Shown here one piece after another: positions 1-9,394 of a stretch of DNA of 34,911 nucleotides (the stretch's first letter is position 1; each line of letters starts with the position of its first letter). The notes under the pieces are model-generated. The model saw only the letters and a program-made list of their open reading frames with translations, made no database searches and was not told the origin of the DNA. The translations under genes were made by a program, and so were the position numbers. Origin of the DNA: Prevotellaceae bacterium (lineage in GTDB: Bacteria; Bacteroidota; Bacteroidia; Bacteroidales; Bacteroidaceae); contig QAML01000057.1 of NCBI GenBank assembly GCA_003150315.1, positions 1-34,911 of the forward strand. Reading direction: 5' to 3'.

Positions 1-93
1 ACAAGGCACTTATTTTAAAATAAGTGCCTTGTATTTTAAAATATATGGCTTGTATTTTTGCGCTTTATAAGCTTTTGATAAACAATGACTTAC
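1..93 (-). repeat. R1: intergenic phased-palindrome repeat, cut by the window edge
   Basis: Three 9-bp half-sites are visible: CAAGGCACT at 2-10, AGTGCCTTG at 23-31 and TATGGCTTG at 44-52. They start exactly 21 bp apart and are joined by the 12-bp linker TATTTTAAAATA. Half-sites 2-10 and 23-31 form a perfect palindrome centred on TTAA. After a 35-bp gap comes the hexamer ACTTAC at 88-93. Strand is given as minus because on that strand the element reads hexamer first and follows the esterase gene, whose stop is 62 bp away. A fourth half-site would lie left of base 1. It belongs to the same family as the copies at 8264, 16174, 23190, 30821 and 34822. Confidence 0.9.
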
Positions 94-137
94 GAAAGTC
101 TTTCAAATTGGCTTAATTGCTTGGTTATTACAGGTTT

Positions 138-165
138 GTGATTTTTCCTGGAAAATCACTTTTTT
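138..165 (+). terminator. Plus-strand terminator-like hairpin overlapping the esterase stop
   Basis: An 8-bp perfect stem (GTGATTTT at 138-145 with AAAATCAC at 152-159) and a 6-base loop are followed on the plus strand by six Ts (160-165). This is an intrinsic-terminator layout for transcription entering from the left. The stop codon of the minus-strand esterase (156-158) lies inside the right arm. On the minus strand no T-run follows, so it should not terminate the esterase transcript itself. Confidence 0.45.
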
Positions 166-1370
166 CGGGAAAGTATGTCCTCGAAAAAGTCAACCATTAT
201 TTTTATTTGCGGACGGGCATAGCGGTCAAAAGTTTCCTGTGAACGCGCGTCATGTCGCCAGTCAAAAAATGCGTGTCCTATTCCGCCCACTTGCAAGTAC
301 TTCACTTCCTGTCCTGCATCGGTCATGGCTTTGCAATAGTTCTGCATGTCCGCGTCGGTGATGAGTCCGTCCTGTGTGCCGCGAATTATGAGTTGCGGCA
401 CACGGCGTTCCATGACTTTGGGAATGAAGCAAATGGGTGTGATGTGGCGAATTTTTTCGAAATCGGAGTTGTAAAAACGCATGAGAGCGTTTTCGGTGAG
501 CACGGGATAGGTAGGCACCGCGCCGAGGAGCGATTGGCATATCTCGTTTCGTATTTGCGCGGTTGTCTTGCCCTGTGGAATGTATGTAGGCTTGAACTCG
601 TAAATTCCGTAGCTGCTTCCATAGCCGCCGTCGCCTATGAAGTTGGCAAAGTTAATGGCTGCTGCCGAAAGATGACCGCCTGCGCTGTCGCCGGTAACGA
701 ACAGTCTTGTGGCGTCTCCGCCATAGAGGGCGGCATGTTCCATAATGTGGGCTATTGCGCCGTAAACGTCTTCTATGATTTGGTACATCTCCACCGGCAC
801 GCCAGACCCGTCGCCATTTCGGATGAATCGGTAGTCAATGCTGAACACTACAAATTTCCCTGTCATTGCAAGCTCGCGCCCCATGCCCCGCATGATGTCC
901 TCGGTGTTGGAACTCCAGCCTCCGCCGTGCACAATGATGACGCACGGAAGGTTTTTGGCTTTCTTTGGAGCGAACACGTCGTATTTCAAAGTCTTATTTC
1001 CCGGGCGGGCGTAGACAACATTATTCGTGATGCGGATTTTTGAAAATGTCTTTTGGGGCAGAAACGACACTCCAACCTCCATGGCTTTGTCGGCAACAAG
1101 CAGACTCTCGGGAGCACAGCACTCGTTGTAGTATTTATAGGGCTGGTCGGCTGTGGCATATATACCGTCGAGCATATAACCCTTGTTTGCCGCCGCGCGT
1201 ATGGTGAGCTTCGTTCCGCGTTCCACCATGCAGTCGGGCGGAAGTTGGGGAGAAACTGTGATAGTTCCGTTTTCGGGCGGAATTACAGTTATTCTTACTT
1301 TGTCTTGCGCTTTTGCGCCGGCTGCATAAGCTAACATCATTAACGCTGTTGCAAATATGGTTGATTTCAT
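156..1370 (-). CDS. Secreted alpha/beta-hydrolase (esterase/lipase family)
   Basis: A 404-residue protein with a signal peptide (about residues 1-21, ending AKAQ). A short beta-rich region at about 25-100 resembles divergent InlB-type repeats (GTITVSP, then GTKLTIRA and KGY). An alpha/beta-hydrolase domain follows from about 115. The oxyanion-hole motif HGGGW is at 148-152. The nucleophile elbow GDSAG places Ser229, with Asp334 (RGTQDG) and His366 (GIGHAFF) as the likely rest of the triad. This pattern matches the BD-FAE / hormone-sensitive-lipase-like esterases, often carbohydrate or acetyl esterases in Bacteroidales; the substrate is not known. It is the last gene of the dxs operon, 32 bp after the RsiV-like lipoprotein, and is presumably periplasmic or exported. 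Confidence 0.88.
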   Translation of the reverse strand: MKSTIFATALMMLAYAAGAKAQDKVRITVIPPENGTITVSPQLPPDCMVERGTKLTIRAAANKGYMLDGIYATADQPYKYYNECCAPESLLVADKAMEVGVSFLPQKTFSKIRITNNVVYARPGNKTLKYDVFAPKKAKNLPCVIIVHGGGWSSNTEDIMRGMGRELAMTGKFVVFSIDYRFIRNGDGSGVPVEMYQIIEDVYGAIAHIMEHAALYGGDATRLFVTGDSAGGHLSAAAINFANFIGDGGYGSSYGIYEFKPTYIPQGKTTAQIRNEICQSLLGAVPTYPVLTENALMRFYNSDFEKIRHITPICFIPKVMERRVPQLIIRGTQDGLITDADMQNYCKAMTDAGQEVKYLQVGGIGHAFFDWRHDARSQETFDRYARPQIKIMVDFFEDILSRKK

Positions 1371-1402
1371 GATGGGGAGGATTTTGTTTGTCCTTGAAAC
1401 TG

Positions 1403-2266
1403 TTATTTCTTTAAGAAAGGTTCGGCAACTTCAAACGCTTCTTTTGTGAGGTACGAAGCCACGTCTTTGTAGGAAAGGGTGAACGAGGGCTGCCCCGCCG
1501 CATAGGGCGCAATTTCATACTGTTGGTAGGTGAACACAATGCCGTCGGCTGTGAAATAAGGACTTGTTGCAGGCATGGGAATCAGGTTGCCGTCAATGAA
1601 AAGAAAGTCCGTGAGATTGTTTTCATTGATGTTGCTGTCCTGACTTGAGAAATATTTCACCAAACCTTTGCGCAGCAGCGGCTGAAGTTCTTTTACCTTG
1701 TTTGTATCCACTGGTTGTGAAATCAAATGTCCCCCGTCTTTTGAAAGCGTTGCGCCTATGACGGTTTCGTTTCCGTGTGCCCCGCCGAGGAAGCAGTAAT
1801 CGGTGGTGAGGAATGTAACGAAAGTTTCGCTGTCGCACAGTTTCTTTATTGAAACATCATGCACATATCCTATGGTAGAAGGCAACATTGTGTCGGCTTT
1901 ACGCATGTCGGAAATTTCTTTTTTGAAAGCGTTACCGTAAAATTCGGCAACGGCGTTGCCGTCTTTTATGTCGCCGCTGAAAGTAGCGTTGGTTTTGCGC
2001 GGTTTTCCGTTTTCGTCAACATCGATAAAGTGTTTGCCCAATTCATTACATATATACGCGCGCGCGGAATCAAGGATTTCACTTCCGCCGTCCTTCGGGT
2101 AATCAATCTTGAGGTTTGCAATGGCAAGCGTGTCGGAGTTGTAGGATTTGACAATACTGTCGGTGGTCAATGCCGAGCCGCTTGAACTTTTACACGAGTT
2201 GAAACAAATTGCCGAAAAAGCAATGGCTGCAACGGCAATGGCTGTGAAAAATCCAGTGGTCTTCAT
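1403..2266 (-). CDS. RsiV-like (DUF3298) lipoprotein
   Basis: A 287-residue protein with a hydrophobic N-terminus ending in a lipobox-like FNSC (Cys25) followed by a Ser-rich stretch, so it is probably lipidated and exported. The C-terminal half carries the hallmarks of the DUF3298 / RsiV family: TTDYCFLGGAHGN near the middle, and YQQYEIAPYAAG followed by a SYKDV segment near the end. RsiV of Bacillus is an anti-sigma factor whose extracytoplasmic part binds lysozyme. This protein has no cytoplasmic anti-sigma region, so only the sensing or binding fold is shared and its role here is unknown. It lies 42 bp downstream of manA and 32 bp upstream of the esterase, in the same operon. Confidence 0.8.
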   Translation of the reverse strand: MKTTGFFTAIAVAAIAFSAICFNSCKSSSGSALTTDSIVKSYNSDTLAIANLKIDYPKDGGSEILDSARAYICNELGKHFIDVDENGKPRKTNATFSGDIKDGNAVAEFYGNAFKKEISDMRKADTMLPSTIGYVHDVSIKKLCDSETFVTFLTTDYCFLGGAHGNETVIGATLSKDGGHLISQPVDTNKVKELQPLLRKGLVKYFSSQDSNINENNLTDFLFIDGNLIPMPATSPYFTADGIVFTYQQYEIAPYAAGQPSFTLSYKDVASYLTKEAFEVAEPFLKK

Positions 2267-2308
2267 AAGCGTAAATTTTTAATGGGTTATGGTTTTAGGG
2301 AAGTCTTT

Positions 2309-3319
2309 TCAAAGGTGGGTTTCGAGAAATTTGAAATTTTCGCCTTGGGGCGTGATTTTTATTCTGTCGGTTTCGGCAGGAATCAGAATGCTTTCGCCCA
2401 TGCTCAAAGCCACGGTGTTTCCCCTGTCATCGGTCAGCGTTGCGTTTCCACCGAATGCCACGTAAATCACAAAGCTGTCGGTTGAGGAATAGTCGGCATC
2501 GTAAGGTTTTGTTAACTCGTATATTTTGGTTTTGAACACGTTGCAGTCAATAAGTTTCACCGGTGAGTCGGTCTGCGGAGTGTATTGTGTGCGATAATTG
2601 TTCTCGACTTTGAAATTAATAGCCTCTGCCGCAAGATCAGTATGGAGTTCGCGCAGTTTTCCGTTCTCGTCGCGACGGTTGTAATCGTATATTCTGTATG
2701 TCAGGTCGCTTGTCTGTTGAATTTCCACGAGGAAAGTTCCGCAGCCAATGCTATGAACTCTTCCTGCGGGTATAAAAAAACAATCGCCTGTATGGGCTTC
2801 GTGGTCCTGAAGCATGTCGAGCAGAGTATTGTCTTCTACTGCTTTTTTGTATTCTGCGGGAGAAATGTCTTTTTTGAAGCCGCAAATGATGTGCGCCTTG
2901 TGATTGGTTGAAACAACATACCACATCTCGGATTTTCCGTTGGGAAAGCCGTATTTGCGAGCCATTGCGTCGTTGGGATGGACCTGTACGCTCAAATCCT
3001 TAGCCGCGTCAATGAATTTTACGAGTATAGGGAATTCATTTCCGAACACCTCGTAGTTTCTTTTTCCCACCAGGCGTTCCTTTAAGAGGTTTGTAAGCTC
3101 AGACATCTGCATTCCGTCAAACGGTCCTCCGTTTACGGTGGTTTCATCACCCTTTACCCCCGAAATTTCCCAGCTTTCGCCAATATGGTTTTCGGTTGCG
3201 GGCAGTCCCTTGAAAGGTAAAATTTTTTCGCCTCCCCAGATTTTCCGTTTATAAAGGGGAGTGAACTTTATTGGAGCTATATGTCCGCAGTCAGAAGATA
3301 TGTTGATTGTAGAATACAT
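2309..3319 (-). CDS. manA: Mannose-6-phosphate isomerase, class I
   Basis: A 336-residue cytosolic zinc enzyme that interconverts fructose-6-phosphate and mannose-6-phosphate, linking glycolysis to GDP-mannose and glycan synthesis. The sequence shows the N-terminal PLYKRKIWGGEK segment and the metal-site motif QVHPND (Gln and His ligands). A Glu lies in KSEMWYVV and the second His in IPAGRVHSIG, followed by EIQQTSDLTYRIYDYNR. These are the standard type I cupin motifs, and the length fits the short bacterial form. It starts 12 bp after trkH stops, so it is almost certainly co-transcribed with dxs-trkA-trkH. The next start, that of the DUF3298 gene, is 42 bp downstream. Confidence 0.96.
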   Translation of the reverse strand: MYSTINISSDCGHIAPIKFTPLYKRKIWGGEKILPFKGLPATENHIGESWEISGVKGDETTVNGGPFDGMQMSELTNLLKERLVGKRNYEVFGNEFPILVKFIDAAKDLSVQVHPNDAMARKYGFPNGKSEMWYVVSTNHKAHIICGFKKDISPAEYKKAVEDNTLLDMLQDHEAHTGDCFFIPAGRVHSIGCGTFLVEIQQTSDLTYRIYDYNRRDENGKLRELHTDLAAEAINFKVENNYRTQYTPQTDSPVKLIDCNVFKTKIYELTKPYDADYSSTDSFVIYVAFGGNATLTDDRGNTVALSMGESILIPAETDRIKITPQGENFKFLETHL

Positions 3320-3331
3320 AAGTTTTTTTCT

Positions 3332-4786
3332 TTAATAGTCTTTCCAAAACCTTGGCGTGAATAGAATGATTATGGAAAACAGTTCAAGTCGTCCGATAAG
3401 CATCATGAGAGAACTCAGCCATTTCGCCGCCATTGGGATTCCGCTCCAGGAATTGAGCATACCGTAAGCCCTTCCTATGTCCGGACCGGAGTTTCCGAGC
3501 GATGTCATTGATATTCCCACGGCATCCATAAGAGGAATGCCCATGATGTTGAACGCAAGAATTCCTATGACAAGGGTCAGAATGTAGAGCGTGCCAAATG
3601 CTATGAGCGTATGCTCCATTGAATAGTTCATGACTTGCCTGTTTATACGCACGGGAATCACTGCGTTAGGATGAAGAATGTATTTGAATTCGTTCGCGGT
3701 TATTTTGAATAAAGCCACGATTCTTATCATTTTTAATCCTCCGCTTGTGGAACCTGCGCAAGCCCCCGCAAACATTAGGATGAGGAGTACAATCCATGTT
3801 GCGGGAATCCATTGCATGAAGTTGGAGGATGTAAAACCTGTGCTTGTGCCTATGGAAACGACATGAAACAATGCCTCTCTTATGGAGTCGGAGGTGTTGT
3901 ATCCGCTATAGAAATAAAGACATACGGAAATGAATGCCGTGGCGAGCAAAACGGAAAGCGTGTAAGCCTTAAGCTCCGAATTGTGAAGAAACATCTTGAA
4001 TTTTCTTCTGAAAAACAATGCGTAGAGGAGCGAAAAGTTTATTCCGGCAAGAAACATGAATATCGTTTCCACATATTCTATTGCAGGAGAATTGAAAAAC
4101 GCAATGCTTTTCGAATGTGTTGAGAATCCTCCCGTAGCCGTGGTAGCGAATGCGTGGCAGATGCTGTCGAATTTTCCCATACCGGCTATGTAAAGAGCCA
4201 CGGCACAGAGAATAGTCAGCAATAAATATATTGACCAAAGCCAATGAAGCGTTGTTTTAAGGCGCGGATGAAGTTTGTCCTTGTTTGGACCGGTCATCTC
4301 TGCTGCGAAAAGCTTTATCTCCCCCGTTCCGTTTGACGGAAGAATTGCAAGAGTAAACAAAACAATTCCCAAACCGCCTACCCAGTTGGTTACAGACCTC
4401 CAAAAAAGAATTCCGTGAGGCTGCGAATCAATATCGTCAATCACTGTTGACCCCGTAGTGGTAAATCCGGACATCGTTTCAAAGAACGCATCGGTGAGAG
4501 TGGGCAACGTTCCGCTCAGAATATATGGCAAAGTTCCCACAAACGTACTTGCCAACCATGCAAAGGTTACAATCACAAAACTGTCGTGTCGTGTAAGTGC
4601 TACTTTTGTTTTGTCGCCGTAGCGTCGCAGTAACCAACCGAGCGTAACCGATATAATAAATGACACAGCAAAGGCTGACATGTCCGAATCGCCGTATGCG
4701 AGCGATACGAAGAAGCATACGGCAAACGCCACGCTTTCTATCAGCAGCAGCGTTCCGGTAAATCGTGTCAGTATCTTAGCGTTCAC
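3332..4786 (-). CDS. trkH: TrkH-family potassium uptake channel subunit
   Basis: A 484-residue polytopic inner-membrane protein with about ten hydrophobic segments. All four pore-loop signatures of the TrkH/KtrB superfamily are visible in order: GFTTTGSTV, TTATGGFSTH, GTSTGFTSSN and SLGNSGPDIG. Together they form the K+ selectivity filter, each repeat carrying its key glycine. It partners with the cytosolic nucleotide-binding TrkA encoded 7 bp upstream, making a complete K+ uptake system from adjacent genes. Length matches bacterial TrkH. manA follows 12 bp downstream. Confidence 0.96.
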   Translation of the reverse strand: MNAKILTRFTGTLLLIESVAFAVCFFVSLAYGDSDMSAFAVSFIISVTLGWLLRRYGDKTKVALTRHDSFVIVTFAWLASTFVGTLPYILSGTLPTLTDAFFETMSGFTTTGSTVIDDIDSQPHGILFWRSVTNWVGGLGIVLFTLAILPSNGTGEIKLFAAEMTGPNKDKLHPRLKTTLHWLWSIYLLLTILCAVALYIAGMGKFDSICHAFATTATGGFSTHSKSIAFFNSPAIEYVETIFMFLAGINFSLLYALFFRRKFKMFLHNSELKAYTLSVLLATAFISVCLYFYSGYNTSDSIREALFHVVSIGTSTGFTSSNFMQWIPATWIVLLILMFAGACAGSTSGGLKMIRIVALFKITANEFKYILHPNAVIPVRINRQVMNYSMEHTLIAFGTLYILTLVIGILAFNIMGIPLMDAVGISMTSLGNSGPDIGRAYGMLNSWSGIPMAAKWLSSLMMLIGRLELFSIIILFTPRFWKDY

Positions 4787-4793
4787 TTTCTGT

Positions 4794-6137
4794 TTATATA
4801 AAGTATTTCTCTATTTTCTGAATATTTCCGATGCAGAACACAACTACTTCGTCGCCTTCCTGTATTTGGGTGTTACCGTTTATGAGCATTCCCTTACCGT
4901 TTCTCACAAGTCCGCCGAGGTTTATGCTTGAGGGAAGATTCAGGTCCTTTACCGGCTTGCGGGTAACTTTCGAATCTTTTTTTACAATGAATTCCGCCAC
5001 GTCGGCATTTGACACGGTCAGACATTTAACGTTTGTAACGTCGGCGTTAAGCATCATCTGATATATATGACTTGCCGCAACGGTTTGCTTGTTTATTATG
5101 GTGCCTATGTCAAGGCTTTCCGCCATTGGAATATAGTCGGTGTTTTCTACAATGGCTATTGTTTTCCTCACGCCCATTCTTTTGGCGGCGAGACAACTTA
5201 GAATGTTTGATTCGGTGTTGTTTGTCAGTGCCAGAAAAGCCTCTGTGGTATGTATTCCTTCGGTTTGCAGAAGTGATATGTCGCTTCCGTCGCCGTTTAT
5301 CACCATTGCGTGCTTGTTTATGTCGAATTGTCCGGTGAGGTATCGGCATCTTTGTTCGTCCTGTTCTATTATTTTCACGCGCATATAGTCCGGCATTTGT
5401 CTTACAACGCACATCGCGGTGTTACCTCCGCCGGAAATTATGGCGTTTCTCACATCGGGATAGTCGTCTTTGCCGGAAATTTCACGGATATAGGGAATAT
5501 ATTTTTGCGTAGTCATGAAATATACCACATCCTGGCTTTGAAGTTCATCGTCTCCGTGAGGAATTATGGTATCCATTTTACGTTTCACTGCCACTATGTG
5601 ATATGGCGCGTCGGGACCGCAAAGTTTTTTGAGGGGTATGTTGAGAATTTTCGAATCTTTCCTTACTTTCACGCCTATAAGCACAAGTTTTCCGCCTTTC
5701 ACTTCCCACCACTGTCTTACCCAGCTGCGTTTCATGGAATCGGTGATTTCTTGTGCGGCAAGTGCTTCGGGATAGATCATGGAATCTATGCCTATGCCTT
5801 TGAAAAACTCTTTGTATCTCGGAGCTGTGTATTCGTATGAATCGACTCTCGCCACGGTTTTCTTTGCTCCGAGACTGTGGGCAAACATACAGAAAGCTAT
5901 GTTGTCGGATTCGTGTTCGGTTACACCCACTGCCAAATCAGCATCGGCGGCTCCTGCTTCTTCGAGAGCGGCTATGGATGTGGGCGAAGCATTTACCGTC
6001 ATGAGGTCAAAATCGTTTTGAAGATTTGCCAGACGTGTCTCGTTGGTATCTATCAAAACAATGTCGTGATTTTCGCGCGAGAGCAGTTTGGCAAGATGTA
6101 CGCCAACGGCTCCGGCACCTCCTATAAGTATTCTCAT
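4794..6137 (-). CDS. trkA: Trk potassium uptake regulatory subunit TrkA
   Basis: A 447-residue cytosolic protein with two tandem RCK halves. The first Rossmann domain opens with [12 protein letters not shown] (glycine-rich NAD(H)/nucleotide loop) and an acidic residue in VLID. The second opens at about 230 with [14 protein letters not shown] and IIEQD. Each is followed by a TrkA-C-type domain, the last ending in [11 protein letters not shown]. TrkA gates TrkH in response to bound nucleotide. Its start overlaps the dxs stop by 4 bp (6134-6137), indicating translational coupling, and trkH begins 7 bp after its stop. Confidence 0.96.
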   Translation of the reverse strand: MRILIGGAGAVGVHLAKLLSRENHDIVLIDTNETRLANLQNDFDLMTVNASPTSIAALEEAGAADADLAVGVTEHESDNIAFCMFAHSLGAKKTVARVDSYEYTAPRYKEFFKGIGIDSMIYPEALAAQEITDSMKRSWVRQWWEVKGGKLVLIGVKVRKDSKILNIPLKKLCGPDAPYHIVAVKRKMDTIIPHGDDELQSQDVVYFMTTQKYIPYIREISGKDDYPDVRNAIISGGGNTAMCVVRQMPDYMRVKIIEQDEQRCRYLTGQFDINKHAMVINGDGSDISLLQTEGIHTTEAFLALTNNTESNILSCLAAKRMGVRKTIAIVENTDYIPMAESLDIGTIINKQTVAASHIYQMMLNADVTNVKCLTVSNADVAEFIVKKDSKVTRKPVKDLNLPSSINLGGLVRNGKGMLINGNTQIQEGDEVVVFCIGNIQKIEKYFI

Positions 6138-8041
6138 GGCAGCGGTTTTAGAATTTCGTCCTCAACTGTTTGCTTGTCGAGCCTGGTTATTTTGTAAAGT
6201 TCTCCAGGGCTTCCGTGTTCCACAAAGCTGTCGGGGAGTCCCAGGGTTATTATCTGCGGTTTATAGCCTCTCGAAGCGAAGAATTCGGTTGCTTCCGAGC
6301 CGAGCCCGCCCTTTTTCACACCGTCTTCCATGGTTATTACCCTTTTGAAGTTCGCTCCCACGTAGTCCAGAATGTCTTTGTCTATGGGCTTGAGGAATCG
6401 CATGTCGAAATGGGCGGGAGATATTTCAGGATGTTCCGAACATACTTCCTCTATGGCTTGTGCCGCCACTTGTCCCAACGGACCTATGGTCAGTATGGCT
6501 ATATCTTTTCCGTCGCGCATCTTTCGTCCTTTGCCCACGGTCAGTTCCTGCATTTCGCATCGCCAGTCTTTCAGATTACCGTTGCCTCGCGGATATCTTA
6601 TTACGAACACTCCGTGTCCAGGAATCTGGGCTGTGTACATAAGGTTTCTGAGTTCGCGTTCGTCGTAAGGCGAAGCTATGGTAATGTTCGGTATGGGGCG
6701 GAGATATGCAAGGTCGAAAGCTCCGTGGTGTGTGGGTCCGTCGTGTCCCACAAGCCCTGCGCGGTCCAGACAAAGACACATGTCAACGTTCAGAATGGAT
6801 GCATCGTGAATTATGTTGTCGTAGGCTCTTTGGGCAAAGGACGAGTAGATGTTGCAAAAGGGCATCATTCCGTCTTTTGCAAGTCCTGCCGAGAATGTAA
6901 CGGCATGTCCTTCGGCTATTCCCACGTCAAACACTCGCCCGGGCATTGCTTTTTGCATTATACACATAGAGCATCCCGTGGGCATGGCAGGAGTTATTCC
7001 CACTATGCGGGCGTTGTTGCGGGCAAGCTCCAGAAGTGTTTCGCCGAATACGTCCTGATATTTCGGACCTTCGTCCGAGGAGTCTTCTTTTATGAAATTG
7101 CCGGTGGCTTTGTCGAATTTGCCCGGATAATGCCAGGCTGCCGCTTCGAGTTCTGCGGGGCGATAGCCTTTGCCTTTGATTGTGTGGATGTGAAGCAGCT
7201 TCGGACCTTTCATGTCTTTTATTTCGCTCAGAGTGCGAACGAGTTCTATGACATCGTGTCCGTACATGGGTCCGAAATATCTTATGTTCAGTCCTTCGAA
7301 TATGTTTTGCTGATTGGCTATGAGCGACTTCAGCGAGTTGTTGAAGCGTATTATGGATTTTCTCCGGCTGTCGCTCAGGAATCCGAGCTTTATGAGCTGT
7401 TGCGACAGCTTGAAGCGCAGCCTGTTGTAGCCCGTGGATGTGTGCAGGTGGCGCAGGTATTGTCTCATTCCGCCCACGCTGCGGTCAATGCTCATTCCGT
7501 TGTCGTTTAGAATTATGAGCATGTTGTTAGGTGTGGCTGATGCGTTGTTTAATCCCTCGAATGCCAATCCGCCACTCATGGCTCCGTCGCCTATTATGGC
7601 TACCACGTGGCGCGATTCCTCACCTTTTTTTTCGGCTGCCACAGCCATGCCGAGCGCGGCGGATATTGAGTTTGAGGCGTGTCCGCTTGTAAAGGTGTCG
7701 TATTCGCTTTCGAGCGGGGAGGGAAAGGGACGCAGACCGCCAAACTGCCTGTTGGTTGAAAAACGTTTGCGGCGACCGGTAAGTATTTTGTGGGCGTAAG
7801 CCTGGTGTCCCACATCCCACACCAAACGATCGTAGGGAGTGTTGAACACATAGTGAAGCGCAACGGTGAGTTCCACAACTCCGAGGCTTGAGGCGAAGTG
7901 TCCGGGATTTTTTGAAAGACAGTCAATCATGAATGAGCGCAACTCGTCGCAAAGTTGCGGTAGTTGTTCCAGTTTCAAACGGCGGAGATCGTCGGGATAG
8001 TCTATTGCCGATAAGAGCGGATATTTGTTACTGTCTTCCAT
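6134..8041 (-). CDS. dxs: 1-deoxy-D-xylulose-5-phosphate synthase
   Basis: A 635-residue thiamine-diphosphate enzyme that condenses pyruvate and glyceraldehyde-3-phosphate in the first step of the MEP isoprenoid pathway. It shows the ThDP/Mg motif [18 protein letters not shown], the N-terminal [15 protein letters not shown], the linker [12 protein letters not shown] and the transketolase-type pyrimidine and C-terminal domains ([29 protein letters not shown]). The open frame extends 23 codons upstream to 8110. I chose the Met at 8041 because the family starts close to the [12 protein letters not shown] segment and because a good promoter (8065-8095) lies inside the extension. It is the first gene of the operon and overlaps trkA by 4 bp. 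Confidence 0.97.
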   Translation of the reverse strand: MEDSNKYPLLSAIDYPDDLRRLKLEQLPQLCDELRSFMIDCLSKNPGHFASSLGVVELTVALHYVFNTPYDRLVWDVGHQAYAHKILTGRRKRFSTNRQFGGLRPFPSPLESEYDTFTSGHASNSISAALGMAVAAEKKGEESRHVVAIIGDGAMSGGLAFEGLNNASATPNNMLIILNDNGMSIDRSVGGMRQYLRHLHTSTGYNRLRFKLSQQLIKLGFLSDSRRKSIIRFNNSLKSLIANQQNIFEGLNIRYFGPMYGHDVIELVRTLSEIKDMKGPKLLHIHTIKGKGYRPAELEAAAWHYPGKFDKATGNFIKEDSSDEGPKYQDVFGETLLELARNNARIVGITPAMPTGCSMCIMQKAMPGRVFDVGIAEGHAVTFSAGLAKDGMMPFCNIYSSFAQRAYDNIIHDASILNVDMCLCLDRAGLVGHDGPTHHGAFDLAYLRPIPNITIASPYDERELRNLMYTAQIPGHGVFVIRYPRGNGNLKDWRCEMQELTVGKGRKMRDGKDIAILTIGPLGQVAAQAIEEVCSEHPEISPAHFDMRFLKPIDKDILDYVGANFKRVITMEDGVKKGGLGSEATEFFASRGYKPQIITLGLPDSFVEHGSPGELYKITRLDKQTVEDEILKPLP

Positions 8042-8064
8042 TATGTCATATATGTACAATAATG

Positions 8065-8095
8065 CAAAGTTAAAATAAATGTATGAGGTGGCAAA
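8065..8095 (-). promoter_or_regulatory. Bacteroidetes-type promoter for the dxs operon
   Basis: On the minus strand a -33 TTTG (8092-8095) and a -7 TAACTTTG (8065-8072) are separated by 19 bp, matching the Bacteroidetes sigma-70 consensus TTTG-N19-21-TAnnTTTG. Transcription would begin near 8058, giving a leader of about 15-20 nt before the dxs Met at 8041. Confidence 0.75.
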
Positions 8096-8263
8096 ATTCG
8101 CAGTAGGCACGCTGAAACTTATATATTTTGCATGTCTGAAAGCTAAAGCCGCATATAAAAAACGATTTGGTGGCGCGAATATTATTTTTTGTGAGGTTTT
8201 GATGTATAAATGGTGAATTTATTTGCCGCGATATGCAAAAAAGAAAAAGTGAATGCGCACACC

Positions 8264-8386
8264 GAAAAAAACACATGGCTTGTTGCAAAAAACATAAGGC
8301 ACATATTTTAAAATACAAGGCACTTATTTTGAAATAAGTGCCTTGTATTTTTGATTATGATAAGAATCTGATTAACAATAACTTAT
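8264..8386 (-). repeat. R2: intergenic phased-palindrome repeat
   Basis: Four half-sites start at 8274 (CATGGCTTG), 8295 (TAAGGCACA), 8316 (CAAGGCACT) and 8337 (AGTGCCTTG), all exactly 21 bp apart. The last two are perfectly complementary. The hexamer ACTTAT at 8381-8386 comes 35 bp after the last half-site, giving the family's 113-bp span (8274-8386). An A-rich run (GAAAAAAA, 8264-8271) precedes the first half-site and reads as a T-run on the minus strand. Unlike the other copies, the hexamer side faces the 5' end of a gene (alkD) rather than a 3' end. Confidence 0.9.
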
Positions 8387-8539
8387 ACAGCTAGCAGAAA
8401 TAAGGACTCAACTGTTTGGATGTCAATGACTTACGCGGAGTTTTCTGGTTTCTTGACGGCGGCGGGTATTTGGCGGAATTTTTGAAAGCTCGGGGATTGT
8501 ATGCGCATACGGCGTAATGGCGGCGTGGCGGGAAAACAT

Positions 8540-8547
8540 TATCTTTG
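8540..8547 (+). promoter_or_regulatory. Putative -7 element for the alkD operon
   Basis: TATCTTTG matches the Bacteroidetes -7 consensus TAnnTTTG. No convincing TTTG lies 19-21 bp upstream. If used, transcription would start near 8554, downstream of the longest possible alkD start (8517). This supports the Met at 8628 as the real start. Confidence 0.45.
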
Positions 8548-8627
8548 CATCAGTCTTACCGGTGGCGGCGTGCAGCGCAAATACCGGAGCAACCCGAAGC
8601 GGAAAGAAAATTTTAATTGAAAGAAAA

Positions 8628-9380
8628 ATGACAACGGCTAACGACATTACCGAAACCATGCTCGGCATGCGCAACGAGGCGCAGAGCCGCATACTGATGC
8701 GTTTTTTCAAAACCGGCAAGGGAGAATATGGCGAGGGCGACAAGTTTCTCGGCATAAGAGTGCCTGCGGTTCGCGCCGTGGCGCGGGAAGCGTATGGCAC
8801 CGTGGCTTTGGGGGAGGTTGAAAAACTTCTGCGTTCGCCGTGGCACGAAATAAGACTCTGCGGTTTCCTGCTGCTTGTGGAGGAAATGCGCCGCGCCCTG
8901 CCCACACACCGAAATGTTAACGGCAATGCGGCGCGGCGCACCGAAATAGCGCGCTTTTATATTGCCCATGCGCCTTGTGCCGACAATTGGGACCTTGTAG
9001 ACCTTTCATGCGGAGGAATTCTTGGCAAATGGTTGCTCTTTCCCGATGAAAACGGCGGCATGCCCTCGCGCGAAATTCTGGACAGTCTTGCCGAAAGCAG
9101 CAATTTGTGGGAACAGCGTATAGCCATAGTCTCCACGTCTGCACTCATAAGGGTGGGGCAATACGATGACACTTTGCGCATGGCTTCGAAACTTTTGAAC
9201 CATCCGCACGATCTGATTCACAAAGCGGTGGGCTGGATGCTGCGCGAGGTGGGCAAGAAAGAAATAAACGTGCTTCGCACGTATCTCGAGGCTCATTGCC
9301 ACGAAATGGCGCGGACCACTCTGCGTTATGCCATAGAAAGAATGGACGCAGGCGAGAGACGCGAATGGTTGAAACGCTGA
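8628..9380 (+). CDS. AlkD-like DNA alkylation repair protein (HEAT-like DNA glycosylase)
   Basis: A 250-residue all-helical protein of the DNA alkylation repair (AlkC/AlkD) family, which excises alkylated bases without base flipping. Typical features are the opening helices with FFKTGKGEYGEGDKFLGIRVP, the ADNWDLVDLS motif carrying the conserved Trp and catalytic-type Asp, LWEQRIAIVST, and LNHPHDLIHKAVGWMLREVGKK. The open frame reaches upstream to 8517, but those 37 extra residues look unrelated to the family and contain the putative promoter, so the start at 8628 is preferred. It is the first gene of a three-gene plus-strand cassette; the polymerase gene begins 14 bp after, or overlaps, its stop. 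Confidence 0.92.
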   Translation: MTTANDITETMLGMRNEAQSRILMRFFKTGKGEYGEGDKFLGIRVPAVRAVAREAYGTVALGEVEKLLRSPWHEIRLCGFLLLVEEMRRALPTHRNVNGNAARRTEIARFYIAHAPCADNWDLVDLSCGGILGKWLLFPDENGGMPSREILDSLAESSNLWEQRIAIVSTSALIRVGQYDDTLRMASKLLNHPHDLIHKAVGWMLREVGKKEINVLRTYLEAHCHEMARTTLRYAIERMDAGERREWLKR

Positions 9381-9394
9381 ACGGATGGAAAAAC

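Larger units (their letters stand above)
8042..8627. other. Divergent intergenic region between dxs and alkD
   Basis: This 586-bp region holds the dxs promoter (8065-8095), repeat R2 (8264-8386), a second isolated copy of the repeat's tail sequence (CAATGACTTAC at 8425-8435, 39 bp after the R2 ACTTAT hexamer) and the putative alkD -7 element (8540-8547). I see nothing recognisable in about 8100-8260. Short open frames here encode low-complexity peptides and are not convincing genes. Confidence 0.6.

Noticed and set aside
6170..7510. 446-codon plus-strand open frame opposite dxs
   Set aside because: It is antisense to a firmly identified dxs, shows no family features, and similar long shadow frames occur opposite cls, the polymerase and the outer-membrane protein gene. 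Codon bias of the real gene explains it.
8070..8318. 82-codon minus-strand frame with an N-terminus resembling the frame at 30622-30876
   Set aside because: The similarity comes entirely from the two frames running through repeat copies R2 and R5; it is not a protein family.
6160..8420. Shared 12-mer CTCAACTGTTTG inside dxs and near 8407
   Set aside because: Too short and isolated to count as a repeat; no flanking similarity.
8517..8627. Upstream extension of the alkD frame
   Set aside because: The 37 extra residues look unrelated to the family and span a promoter-like -7 element; the start at 8628 fits better.
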